This document shows, one piece after another, positions 7,682 through 16,180 of a DNA stretch of 53,769 nt; positions within the stretch are counted from its first letter, which is position 1, and every line of letters starts with the position of its first letter. The DNA is from a virus: positions 1 through 53,769 of the IMG/VR virus record IMGVR_UViG_3300021197_002023; one strand, written 5' to 3'. The position numbers and the translations under genes are program-made. A model generated the notes under the pieces. The model saw nothing but the letters and a program-made list of their open reading frames with translations, searched no databases and was not told the origin of the DNA.

Positions 7682-9306
7682 TGAAAAGTATAATCCACAT
7701 AGCAGATTTTTACTCGACAGAGATTAGGGGAGGCGGCGAACTCGTAGATGAGATTGTCGTCTCTTCTCTCGTTGAAATAGGTTATTCTGTAACTAGAATA
7801 AAATCCAAGCAAGTAACAGAAAAGCTAATCAAAGACAACGCAGACAAGCTTTTTATTGTCTCTAACTTTGTTATGCTGCCCGGTATGTGTATCAACTTGC
7901 TACAAACTTGTGATTATGTGATTTACGAGCACGACCACAAATACATTGTCGGTAGAGATCCTTCCCCATATAAGGATCATAAAGTTCCAGCCAACAGATT
8001 GCTAAATCTGGACTTCTATCAGAATGCCAAAGCAGTGTTTGCTCAATCTAAACTACACGCTGAAGTAATCAGTAAAAACATTAGGGGAGCTAACGTAATC
8101 AATCTTGGCTGTTCTTTGTGGTCAGAGTCCGAACTTGAAACTCTGCAAGATTATGTAGATACGAAGAAGAATGGTAAGATGGCTGTACTTAATAGCACTA
8201 ATCAGATCAAAGGCACATATCAAGCAAAGGACTTCTGCCAGAAAAACAAAATCGATTACAACTTGATCGGCTCTCTCAGCTACGATGAATTCATTGGGCA
8301 ATTAGCCCAACACGATGGTTTGGTTTTTTTCTCGCAAGTTATGGAAACTTTCTGCCGCTTGGCTGTCGAAGCCCGTATCCTAAACTGTAAACTTAAAACG
8401 AATAATAACCTCGGCTGTGTAAGCGAGGAATGGTTCCCCAAATATAAAGGGCAAGAGCTTTTAGACTTCGTAAAGTCCCAAAAAACTGTGGTTATTGACA
8501 AAATTGTAGAGTCTCTGGAAAGCGAGAAAAGAGCCGAGACCACAGAGGCACCTATTACAGTTATTTTAAATGCTTATCGACGCCCATACAATCTCAAAAT
8601 GCAGATTGATGCGATCAGGAAGCAAACAACCAGACCAACACAGATTTGGCTGTGGGTAAACGACCACGAGGATAATCATGGATTTGACTTTAAGGAACTG
8701 GGCTTTGATAGAATTTGCCACAATGATTACAACTGGAAGTTCTATGGAAGGTTTGCCGCTGCTTTGTTGGCTGACACTGAATACGTAGCCATTTTTGACG
8801 ACGATACAATCCCCGGTGAAAAGTGGTTTGAAAACTGCTTGGAAACAATGAAAACTAACGAAGGCATCATGGGAAGCGCTGGATACGTTCAGACCGGCGC
8901 TAGGGCTATGCAATATGAACCTGAAAGATCAGGCTGGCCTCGACAAAACGAAGAAACAATGAGGGTTGACTATGTAGGTCACGCTTGGTTCTTTAAGCGC
9001 GAGTGGCTATCACACTTATGGAGAGAAAAGCCTCCAACTTGGGATAATGGAGAGGATATACATTTCTCCTACACAGCCCAGAAGTACGGGGGAATACAAA
9101 CTTATTGTCCTCCCCACCCACCAGAAGATAAAAGTTTACACGGGTCTTTACTTGGGTACGAACTTGGTGTAGACTCTAAAGCGACATCAAATAATCAAGC
9201 TGTTTCTCATCAACAGTTTTTTAGCGAGAGAGATAATTGCATAAACAACTCTCTTGTTGGCGGTTGGAAAACAGTACACAATATTAAACCAGAGGTACAA
9301 AAATGA
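7681..9306 (+). CDS. Two-domain glycosyltransferase (GT-B half fused to GT-A half)
   Basis: This 541-residue protein appears to be a fusion. Residues 1-280 look like a GT-B enzyme: RGGGELVDEIV near the N terminus, and SQVMETFCRLAVEA around 218-231 where GT4 proteins keep the Glu-rich donor motif. A charged linker follows. Residues 291-541 are a GT-A domain: PITVILNAYRRP at the start, the metal-binding Asp373-Asp-Asp375 in IFDDDTIPG, and a later NGEDIHFSY segment where the catalytic acid is expected. One chain could thus add two sugars in sequence. Boundaries are estimated by eye. It overlaps the next gene by four bases (ATGA). Confidence 0.75.
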   Translation: MKSIIHIADFYSTEIRGGGELVDEIVVSSLVEIGYSVTRIKSKQVTEKLIKDNADKLFIVSNFVMLPGMCINLLQTCDYVIYEHDHKYIVGRDPSPYKDHKVPANRLLNLDFYQNAKAVFAQSKLHAEVISKNIRGANVINLGCSLWSESELETLQDYVDTKKNGKMAVLNSTNQIKGTYQAKDFCQKNKIDYNLIGSLSYDEFIGQLAQHDGLVFFSQVMETFCRLAVEARILNCKLKTNNNLGCVSEEWFPKYKGQELLDFVKSQKTVVIDKIVESLESEKRAETTEAPITVILNAYRRPYNLKMQIDAIRKQTTRPTQIWLWVNDHEDNHGFDFKELGFDRICHNDYNWKFYGRFAAALLADTEYVAIFDDDTIPGEKWFENCLETMKTNEGIMGSAGYVQTGARAMQYEPERSGWPRQNEETMRVDYVGHAWFFKREWLSHLWREKPPTWDNGEDIHFSYTAQKYGGIQTYCPPHPPEDKSLHGSLLGYELGVDSKATSNNQAVSHQQFFSERDNCINNSLVGGWKTVHNIKPEVQK

Positions 9307-9854
9307 TTTGGAATGAAATACTTTGTTTAGGGGACTCTTTAACCTATGGAGCAAGAGATAGATACGGAAGGTCATATCCCGCAGAATTAGGAAAAATTCT
9401 TAGTGAAAAGACTGGTGAATTTTACATCTGCCATAACTACGGAATCAATGGGGAGACAAGTTCCGATTTATTGAGGCGATCATGGGGCATTATGAAATCA
9501 AACAGAAGCTGCAAGATTATGCTTCTTCTTATTGGTACAAATGATACAAAAAAGCCAATGCCAATTGAAGTTTACCGAGATAATCTTAGGCAAATCATCA
9601 TGTCTGCTAAGGCTAATGGAATGACTCCAATCGTCGGGACACTGCCAGAACTAGAATTCTCTCCTTATTATCAATCAAACAGAGAACATACAGACATCTA
9701 CTCAAAAGAGGTTATTAAGCTTTCAAAAGAATTGAAGTTTGAAGTTTGTGATATGTCTAAAATGGATGCGTACCTAATTGACGGCGTACATTTTGATAAC
9801 GAAGGGTATCACGAAATGGCATCTAGATTCGCAGATAAAATCTTGAGTATGTAA
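9303..9854 (+). CDS. SGNH (GDSL) hydrolase
   Basis: A 183-residue protein with the four SGNH blocks: Ser12 in GDSLTYG, Gly50 in GINGE, Asn80 in GTND, and Asp160-x-x-His163 in DGVHF. No signal peptide is visible, so it should act in the cytoplasm. Family members remove or transfer acyl groups. Placed among glycosyltransferases, it most likely edits O-acyl groups on a sugar or glycan, though a thioesterase or lipase role cannot be excluded. The length is normal for the family. Confidence 0.88.
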   Translation: MIWNEILCLGDSLTYGARDRYGRSYPAELGKILSEKTGEFYICHNYGINGETSSDLLRRSWGIMKSNRSCKIMLLLIGTNDTKKPMPIEVYRDNLRQIIMSAKANGMTPIVGTLPELEFSPYYQSNREHTDIYSKEVIKLSKELKFEVCDMSKMDAYLIDGVHFDNEGYHEMASRFADKILSM

Positions 9855-10594
9855 TGAAAATAGCACTAATAGGAAACACAAAGCAAACCAAAATAGGTCT
9901 TGAAAGGCTCGTCAAAGAGGGCTATGAAGTAACTCATGTCTTCGGATTGCCGGAAGACAAATCCGCCAATAAAGTAAATTTTGTTCCTTTGGGTGATTTT
10001 TGTTTAGAGCACAACATAGTGCTAGACACTAGCAACAATTGGGACAATTTGTTAGATATCGATTCAGACTTAGTAATATGTTTGGGTGACTCAAGGATTG
10101 TTCCTGAGCGTGTTTTAGAAGAACACAAGGTTATAGGCAATCATGGAGCAGTTTTGCCCTATGTTCAAGGTGGTGCTTCTTATGTCTGGGGCAGGATGCT
10201 CAACACTGGGACATGGGGAATTTCTATCATGGAATTAGACAAGGTAGTTGACGCTGGCAAGATCTTGGTAACAAAGGAGTTTCAATATCAGCCTGAATGC
10301 TCTATGGAAGAATTCTGCGATAATGCTGACAGTTTAACGATTGACGCTTTATTCGAATATCTCAATGATGATTATAAGCCTAGAGAAAATTCAAAATGGA
10401 ATATAAAGATAGCAAGACATACAGATAGTAAATTTGTTGTTGATACTTTGAGGCAAACATTAGAAAACGGCAAAAATATTTATCTTCCCCCTCGTAGACC
10501 AATTGATTCGGATGTGAAATCTGAGTGGGAAGAAGAGTTTGTTGATGCTTTTAAAAAAGCAAATAATTCCCCATACCCAAGGTGGACGGAGTGA
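9854..10594 (+). CDS. Formyltransferase-like protein
   Basis: A 246-residue protein related to methionyl-tRNA formyltransferase and sugar N-formyltransferases, which use N10-formyl-tetrahydrofolate. His97 lies in NHGAVLP, matching the HxSLLP catalytic loop, and Asp133 in VVDAGKIL matches the catalytic aspartate. The usual Asn two residues before His is Gly here, with Asn96 directly adjacent, so the active site is a variant. The C-terminal tRNA-binding domain of true Fmt is missing. In this cluster a role in formylating an amino-sugar nucleotide is likely. It ends overlapping the epimerase start. Confidence 0.78.
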   Translation: MKIALIGNTKQTKIGLERLVKEGYEVTHVFGLPEDKSANKVNFVPLGDFCLEHNIVLDTSNNWDNLLDIDSDLVICLGDSRIVPERVLEEHKVIGNHGAVLPYVQGGASYVWGRMLNTGTWGISIMELDKVVDAGKILVTKEFQYQPECSMEEFCDNADSLTIDALFEYLNDDYKPRENSKWNIKIARHTDSKFVVDTLRQTLENGKNIYLPPRRPIDSDVKSEWEEEFVDAFKKANNSPYPRWTE

Positions 10595-11595
10595 AATTTC
10601 TAATAGCATTCGGAACAAGACCAGAGTGGATTAAATTAAAACCTGTCATTGATATGTTTGACGATAAGGGTATTGCATATAAAACTCTTTTCTCGGGACA
10701 ACACGTTGATCTACTCCCCAAACAAGTCATTGATTCTGTTGACATGAAGTTAAAAATCAATGATGGTCCCAACAGATTAGACTCTATCGTTGGCTCTGTT
10801 ATGGTTGATTCAGGTATTTGGGACGACGATATAACTCACGTTATGATTCAAGGCGATACTACATCTGCTTTTGCTATTGCGCTAGCAGCATTTCATAGGA
10901 AATTAAAGGTCGTCCATTTAGAAGCGGGACTAAGAACATATAACATTTGGGATCCCTACCCAGAAGAGTTTAATCGTCAAGCAATTTCAAGACTTACCGA
11001 TCTACATCTTTGCCCGACTGAACTTTCCAGTATATACCTGTCTAACGAAAAGGTTGCAGGTAGGATTGAAATGGTTGGCAACACTGTGCTGGATAATCTA
11101 CGAGACGTTAAAACAGAATATACTAATAAAGTTGTTGTAACGATGCATCGTCGTGAAAATCATGAGATAATTGATCGTTGGTTTAAGGAAATTGATAAGA
11201 TTGCAGAAGCAAATAAAGACTTGGAATTTATCATTCCCATGCACCCAAATCCAAACGTGCAAAAACACAAACATCTATTAAAAAACCTTAAAATTGTTGA
11301 GCCAATGGAGTATAATGAATTCATAAAGTTATTGGCTCAAACAAGGCTCGTTATTAGCGATTCTGGCGGCTTACAAGAAGAAACTTCTTTCCTAAAAAAG
11401 AAATGTATTGTCTGCCGAAAAACAACTGAAAGACTTGAGGGTGTCAATACTTTTGCTTTTATGTGTCTAGAGCCGGAAGGGTTAGAAAAAATCTTTAATC
11501 AAGTCAACGCAGATCACATACCTGTCGGAGACTGCCCTTACGGAGACGGATACGCTGCTGAAAAAGTGTATGAGGTCTTAAAGGATGAAGTTTGA
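10591..11595 (+). CDS. wecB: UDP-N-acetylglucosamine 2-epimerase (non-hydrolysing)
   Basis: A 334-residue enzyme when started at the GTG at 10591. That start leaves AAGGTGG five bases upstream and gives the family's N terminus, a short strand followed by GTRPEWIKLKP. An in-frame GTG at 10582 would sit on the ribosome site itself. HLEAGLRT, MHRREN and SDSGGLQEE are the conserved active-site and UDP-binding blocks. The reaction interconverts UDP-GlcNAc and UDP-ManNAc. A UDP-sugar dehydrogenase homologue at 16949 could oxidise the product to UDP-ManNAcA. It is slightly shorter than the usual 370 or so residues. Confidence 0.9.
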   Translation: MKFLIAFGTRPEWIKLKPVIDMFDDKGIAYKTLFSGQHVDLLPKQVIDSVDMKLKINDGPNRLDSIVGSVMVDSGIWDDDITHVMIQGDTTSAFAIALAAFHRKLKVVHLEAGLRTYNIWDPYPEEFNRQAISRLTDLHLCPTELSSIYLSNEKVAGRIEMVGNTVLDNLRDVKTEYTNKVVVTMHRRENHEIIDRWFKEIDKIAEANKDLEFIIPMHPNPNVQKHKHLLKNLKIVEPMEYNEFIKLLAQTRLVISDSGGLQEETSFLKKKCIVCRKTTERLEGVNTFAFMCLEPEGLEKIFNQVNADHIPVGDCPYGDGYAAEKVYEVLKDEV

Positions 11596-12361
11596 AGAAG
11601 ATTTTTTTAATCTACTCGGTAAATTAAAGCGCAACGAGCCATTTGCATACACTCGCTTTTCTGATGGCGAGATCTGCGTCATGCAAGACAAAGAATTAAA
11701 ACTTGCAGATGATCATGTTGTAATGGGAGAAACTCATTATAACTTTGGATATTCATCCGACGACCATAAGCATTACGATCCAAAACAGCACGGCTTTTTA
11801 AAAGATGCTCTAATAGAAGCATATAAATACAAAAAAGAAAACTATTTTGTCGGTGGCATTTGTAAGGGATGTACTTGTGCATCAAAAGAGTTTGCCCCAT
11901 GGATGCATGAACTATATGGTCAGGTCGACGACAACTTAACTTCAACAAATCTGCTTGTTAACTCAAACTATCCTCTGTTTGTTGGTCACTTTATCCCTGA
12001 GTTAAAAAAGAAAAAAGTTGTCTTTATCTGTAGTGAGAACTCTGACCTATCTAACAGTGGGCTTGACGTTATAAAAGATTTTCGTGTAGGAAAAAATTGT
12101 ATTGTCAATGACCACCACTTGATTGGCGAGATTAAAAAGTGGGTAGATGAGAACAAGATAACAGATCATGTATTTTTGTTCTCTGCAAGCAGCTTAAGTG
12201 AGGTTCTTATTTATGAACTTTTCAAGCACAACGATAAAAATACGTATATTGATATCGGTACAACTTTGCATCCTTATATTGGACTAACAATCGAAAGAGA
12301 TTATCTTAGGGCTTACCACAATAACTCATTCCACCCTGATCTTTTTAGCTCGTGTGTATAG
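11585..12361 (+). CDS. GT-D fold glycosyltransferase (DUF1792-like)
   Basis: A 258-residue protein with TRFSDGE (23-29) near the N terminus, matching the R-x-x-D-G-E metal and donor motif of the GT-D glycosyltransferases. A later block, YIDIGTTLHPYIG, matches the D-x-G conserved segment close to the end of the family. The related DUF1792 domain in streptococci transfers glucose onto a glycosylated adhesin. Acceptor here is unknown. It overlaps the epimerase gene by 11 bases and directly abuts the acetyltransferase gene. Confidence 0.72.
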   Translation: MKFEEDFFNLLGKLKRNEPFAYTRFSDGEICVMQDKELKLADDHVVMGETHYNFGYSSDDHKHYDPKQHGFLKDALIEAYKYKKENYFVGGICKGCTCASKEFAPWMHELYGQVDDNLTSTNLLVNSNYPLFVGHFIPELKKKKVVFICSENSDLSNSGLDVIKDFRVGKNCIVNDHHLIGEIKKWVDENKITDHVFLFSASSLSEVLIYELFKHNDKNTYIDIGTTLHPYIGLTIERDYLRAYHNNSFHPDLFSSCV

Positions 12362-12745
12362 ATGGAATTAATAAAAAATAAAAAACAATATTGGGAATTT
12401 ATTAGGAACCTTCGCAACCATGAAGAGGTAAAGACCGGCTTTATTCAGCAAGAAAATATAACTGCACTTCGACATTATATGCACATGATGCTTCGCGAAC
12501 AGTGTTATTATATCTGTTTAGTCGAGGAAAAGCCAGCAGGTTATGTCGGTGTAATTGAAAAAGACATCAGGGTGGCTACACACCCAGATTTTCAAGGGCA
12601 AGGTGTTGGAAAGTTTATGATTAATGAACTCATGAAAATACACCCTAATGCTTTTGCAAAGGTAAAGTTAGAGAATGAAGCAAGTATGAGATTGTTTAAG
12701 GCTTGTGGATTTAAAGAAAAATATTATATTTTGGAGAAGGAATAA
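12362..12745 (+). CDS. GNAT-family N-acetyltransferase
   Basis: A 127-residue GNAT domain. The acetyl-CoA pyrophosphate loop QGQGVGK sits at about residue 80, preceded by VATHPDFQ on beta-4. The closing NEASMRLFKACGF is the typical motif B helix. It probably acetylates an amino-sugar nucleotide, since the next gene is a sugar aminotransferase homologue and the two share a TAATG junction. A protein substrate is possible but less favoured by context. Confidence 0.85.
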   Translation: MELIKNKKQYWEFIRNLRNHEEVKTGFIQQENITALRHYMHMMLREQCYYICLVEEKPAGYVGVIEKDIRVATHPDFQGQGVGKFMINELMKIHPNAFAKVKLENEASMRLFKACGFKEKYYILEKE

Positions 12746-13365
12746 TGCTGCATAATCCATATAAAGTAGTTCAAATGTTTGAAGAAGAGGTTGCACATTA
12801 TACAGGTGCTCCATATGCTGTATCTGTAAATAGTTGCACAAATGCCTTGTTTTTAGCTTGTAAGTGGTATAATATAGTAGACAAAGAAGTGGTAATTCCA
12901 AATAGAACTTACCTTTCACCTCCTCAATCAATTATGCAAGCAGGTGGAAAATTAGTATTCGAGAACGTTAAGTGGCAGGGCATTTATCAATTAAAGCCTT
13001 TTCCAATTTATGATGCAGCAAAGAGGTTAACATCAAATATGTACATCCCCGGAACAATGATGTGTTTGTCATTTCATATTAAAAAACATCTTAAAATTGG
13101 AAAAGGTGGCATGATTTTGCTTGATGATATTGAGGCAGTAAAATGGTTAAAGGCACGACGTTATGAAGGTAGAACTGACGGTATGAGATATCACGAGGAT
13201 ATGATTGATGAAGAGGGCTGGAATATGTATATGACTCCAGAACAAGCAGCGAGAGGTCTAACTCTTATGCAAAATTATCCCGAGCATATGCCCGACATCC
13301 CAGAAGATCCTCCATATAAAGATTTAACAGAATTTGATTTATTTAAAGATGTAGAGGTAAGATAA
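12745..13365 (+). CDS. Short DegT/DnrJ-type aminotransferase
   Basis: At 206 residues this is little more than half of a normal DegT enzyme (about 370). The large PLP domain is recognisable: SVNSCTNALFLAC for the phosphate-binding loop, Asp90 in YDAAKR, which would contact the PLP nitrogen, and Lys114 in SFHIKKHLKIGKGG as the Schiff-base lysine. WNMYMTPEQAARGL matches the conserved segment that normally precedes the C-terminal small domain, and that domain is missing. The reading frame is clean and sits in an operon with TAATG overlap, so this looks like a stable short form rather than decay. It may make an amino-deoxysugar for the GNAT. Confidence 0.75.
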   Translation: MLHNPYKVVQMFEEEVAHYTGAPYAVSVNSCTNALFLACKWYNIVDKEVVIPNRTYLSPPQSIMQAGGKLVFENVKWQGIYQLKPFPIYDAAKRLTSNMYIPGTMMCLSFHIKKHLKIGKGGMILLDDIEAVKWLKARRYEGRTDGMRYHEDMIDEEGWNMYMTPEQAARGLTLMQNYPEHMPDIPEDPPYKDLTEFDLFKDVEVR

Positions 13366-14250
13366 GTGATCACATTTGTTGAGCTTGGTAAATATGGTCG
13401 CTTAGGAAATCAATTATTTCAGTATGCTATGCTGCGCTCTGTATCTATAGAGACAGGGTTCGAGATGAAAATACCAGACCCATCAGAAATATATTGGGCA
13501 GGCTTGAAAAGCCAACCTTGCCTTCTAACAAAATACAATATTCAATGCGATTATTTACAAGATGATGATTTGGAAAAAATAAAACACACGTTTCATGAGC
13601 CAAATCATACACTTTATTACCCACAAGTGTTCGACATACCGGATAATGTTAATTTTCACGGGTATTTTCAAAACAGCCAATATTTTATCAAACATCAAGC
13701 TGTAATCAGAAAAGATCTGGGATTGATTGGTGATTTAGAAGAATCTGCAAAAGAATATATTAATAATTTTAGAACTAGTAATGAGAAAATTGTTAGTGTC
13801 CACTTTAGAAGGGGAGATAACACAGACGGGTCTGGGGGGATAGTTAAGGATTATTATGGCAAAAGTGACACCTTAACAAAAGAAAGTATATTTGGTAGTT
13901 ATTTCTTTAGAGCACTAGAGCATTTTGATAATCATAATGTTAAGTTTTTAGTTTTTTCGGGCGGATCTCAAAAAGGTATGAATCACAACCAGAGTGATAT
14001 TGATTGGTGTAGAGAGAACATAAAAGATGATAGATTCGTTTATTGTGAGGGCAGATCCGACATAGAAGATTTTGCAGCAATGAAAAACTGTGATCACCAT
14101 ATTGCCTCTCACCAAACTTCATTTGGCTATTGGGCTGCTTTTTTGAACGATAAAGAAGATAAAATTGTAATTGCGCCAAAAAATTATACAATACCAGATG
14201 ATGGAAGAGTAGAAAGAGGCTTCTATCCTAGCACTTGGAGAGTTATATAA
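13366..14250 (+). CDS. Alpha-1,2-fucosyltransferase-like (GT11)
   Basis: A 294-residue GT11 enzyme with a GTG start directly after the previous stop. GRLGNQLFQYAM (11-22) is the N-terminal family motif and HFRRGD (146-151) the GDP-fucose binding motif. ASHQTSFGYWAA near the end matches the third conserved block. GT11 enzymes transfer L-fucose from GDP-fucose, and homologues in colitose-containing O-antigen clusters are proposed to use GDP-colitose. Here the donor could be the product of the Fcl-like and ColD-like genes at 18043 and 18962. Confidence 0.88.
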   Translation: MITFVELGKYGRLGNQLFQYAMLRSVSIETGFEMKIPDPSEIYWAGLKSQPCLLTKYNIQCDYLQDDDLEKIKHTFHEPNHTLYYPQVFDIPDNVNFHGYFQNSQYFIKHQAVIRKDLGLIGDLEESAKEYINNFRTSNEKIVSVHFRRGDNTDGSGGIVKDYYGKSDTLTKESIFGSYFFRALEHFDNHNVKFLVFSGGSQKGMNHNQSDIDWCRENIKDDRFVYCEGRSDIEDFAAMKNCDHHIASHQTSFGYWAAFLNDKEDKIVIAPKNYTIPDDGRVERGFYPSTWRVI

Positions 14251-14251
14251 G

Positions 14252-16180
14252 ATGAGAAATGTTTATCTTTTTGAATTATCTGACATATTTGCAAATCAAG
14301 TATATTTGCCCTATAGCTCTGGAGTCGTATGGTCCTACTGTAAGGCAAAGCCAGAAATAAGTGACAATTACCAACTTAAAGAGTGGTTTTATTATAGAGA
14401 AGAGTTAGATGATATACTTTCTAAAATAGAGAATCCTGATGTTTTGGGTTTTTCCTGCTTTATGTGGAATTGGAACTTAAATTGCGACATAGCCAAGAGC
14501 GTAAAGGAGAAATACCCAGACTGCCTAATTGTTTTTGGAGGTCAGCATCAGCCAATGCAGGATAGGAGTGATAGTTTTTTTGAAGATCATCCATATGTTG
14601 ATCTCTTAGTTCATCACGAGGGAGAGCAATCTTTCCACGAAATCCTTAAAGAAAACCTAAGCAAATTCCCAGACTACACGAGTATTCTTGGATGCACTGT
14701 TAATATTGGTGGCAAGGAAGTCACTGCCCCTCCAAGACCTAGGATGGATGATATTCAAAACGTTCCGAGTCCATTTTTGGATGGGTCTTTTGATAGGATA
14801 TTATCCAGTAACGACAGGGGTTTGGCTTATAATGTTAGCGTAGAATCCAATAGAGGTTGCCCATTTAGTTGTGCATTTTGTGAGATTGGAGAGCAATACT
14901 ACGCGAAAGTTAAAACAAGTTATGAAAAAACTAGAAAAGAAATTGAATGGATAGCAGAGAATAAAATTGAATATGTAACAGACGCTAGTTCAAATTTCGG
15001 ACTGAAATATCAAGACGATTATGATTTGGCTATGTTTGTCAAAGGGGTGAAAGAGAAAACAGGTTATCCACACGCTTACAGGGTAACTTGGCTTAAGGGA
15101 AAGGCAGATAAGGTTCTTAACATAGCAAAGGTATTTGAAGAAGCAAAAGCTCAAAAAGGTATGACTATTGCTCTACAGTCTATGAACCCTGATGTATTGA
15201 AGGCGATTAAAAGAAAGAATATTGATGATGGTAAATTAAAAGACTTCATTGAATTATATGAGGGAGAGGGTATAGGCAGCTATGTTGAATTGATCTGGGG
15301 TCTCCCAGAGGAAACTGTTGAAACTTTTAAAGATGGCATAGCACAAATCATGGAGTATGGATATCACAATTATTTGGATATTCACCTGATGATGTTGCTG
15401 CCCAATGCTCCAATCGCTTCTCAACAATATGTTGAAAAGTATGGTATTACAACCTCAACCACTCAGCCAAGATTTTCTCATAGGCACATTACTGAAAAAC
15501 TTAGTAACGACACAGTGGAATTTATTACAAAGACAGACAAACTCACTGAGGAAGACTGGATAGAAGGTCACCAGTTTAGATGGGCAATTATTTTTGGTCA
15601 TTATCTTGGACCAATGCAGTTTATATCTAGGGCAATGAATAAGATATATAATGTTCCATTGAAAGAATTTTATAGTAATTTTATTGACTTTGCTAAAAAA
15701 AATAAAAATACTTTTATTGGTAAAGAATATCACACTATCAAGGGTGATCTAAGAAATATTATAGACAATAAAAGACATTGGGGCTATGTTATAGACGGCG
15801 CTGGAGATATTAACTGGGCTGTTGATGAATCAACTTGTATTAGAATAGCAAAGGGCAATAACAAAGACAAGTTTTATAAAGAAATGAAACTCTTTTTGGA
15901 TAATTATTATCCAGATATTGACGAGGATATTGTTAAAGAAGTTTTCAAATACCAATACAATAGATTAAGTGATCCAAATAGGTCGTACCCTTTTGAAGAA
16001 AACTTCTCCTACAATATTCATGATGTAATTGAGAAGGGAGAAAAACTTCAAAAGAAAGTAAATAAAATAAAATTTAATTCTAAAAATTACAATTCCGATC
16101 TCTTTAACTGGGCTAAAGAAGTTCTTTGGTACGGTCGCAGGGTGGGAAGATATAAGGCAACAGCGGAGTTAGTAGCATGA
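14252..16180 (+). CDS. Radical SAM enzyme with B12-binding-like N domain
   Basis: This 642-residue protein has the architecture of B12-binding-type radical SAM enzymes. Residues 1-150 form a Rossmann-like domain (VLGFSCFMWNWN, VFGGQHQPM), but the cobalt-binding DxHxxG motif is not present, so cobalamin may be absent or bound base-off without it. SNRGCPFSCAFC carries the Fe-S ligands Cys203, Cys207 and Cys210. EIGEQYYAK and SMNPDVLKAIKR continue the radical SAM barrel. A C-terminal region of about 200 residues is not recognisable. Such enzymes methylate, cyclise or rearrange unactivated carbons. Placement suggests sugar or lipid tailoring. Chemistry is unknown. Confidence 0.82.
   Translation: MRNVYLFELSDIFANQVYLPYSSGVVWSYCKAKPEISDNYQLKEWFYYREELDDILSKIENPDVLGFSCFMWNWNLNCDIAKSVKEKYPDCLIVFGGQHQPMQDRSDSFFEDHPYVDLLVHHEGEQSFHEILKENLSKFPDYTSILGCTVNIGGKEVTAPPRPRMDDIQNVPSPFLDGSFDRILSSNDRGLAYNVSVESNRGCPFSCAFCEIGEQYYAKVKTSYEKTRKEIEWIAENKIEYVTDASSNFGLKYQDDYDLAMFVKGVKEKTGYPHAYRVTWLKGKADKVLNIAKVFEEAKAQKGMTIALQSMNPDVLKAIKRKNIDDGKLKDFIELYEGEGIGSYVELIWGLPEETVETFKDGIAQIMEYGYHNYLDIHLMMLLPNAPIASQQYVEKYGITTSTTQPRFSHRHITEKLSNDTVEFITKTDKLTEEDWIEGHQFRWAIIFGHYLGPMQFISRAMNKIYNVPLKEFYSNFIDFAKKNKNTFIGKEYHTIKGDLRNIIDNKRHWGYVIDGAGDINWAVDESTCIRIAKGNNKDKFYKEMKLFLDNYYPDIDEDIVKEVFKYQYNRLSDPNRSYPFEENFSYNIHDVIEKGEKLQKKVNKIKFNSKNYNSDLFNWAKEVLWYGRRVGRYKATAELVA

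Noticed and set aside
11822-11829. TATAAATA inside the GT-D gene
   Set aside because: It encodes a Tyr-Lys-Tyr stretch in mid gene with no start nearby.
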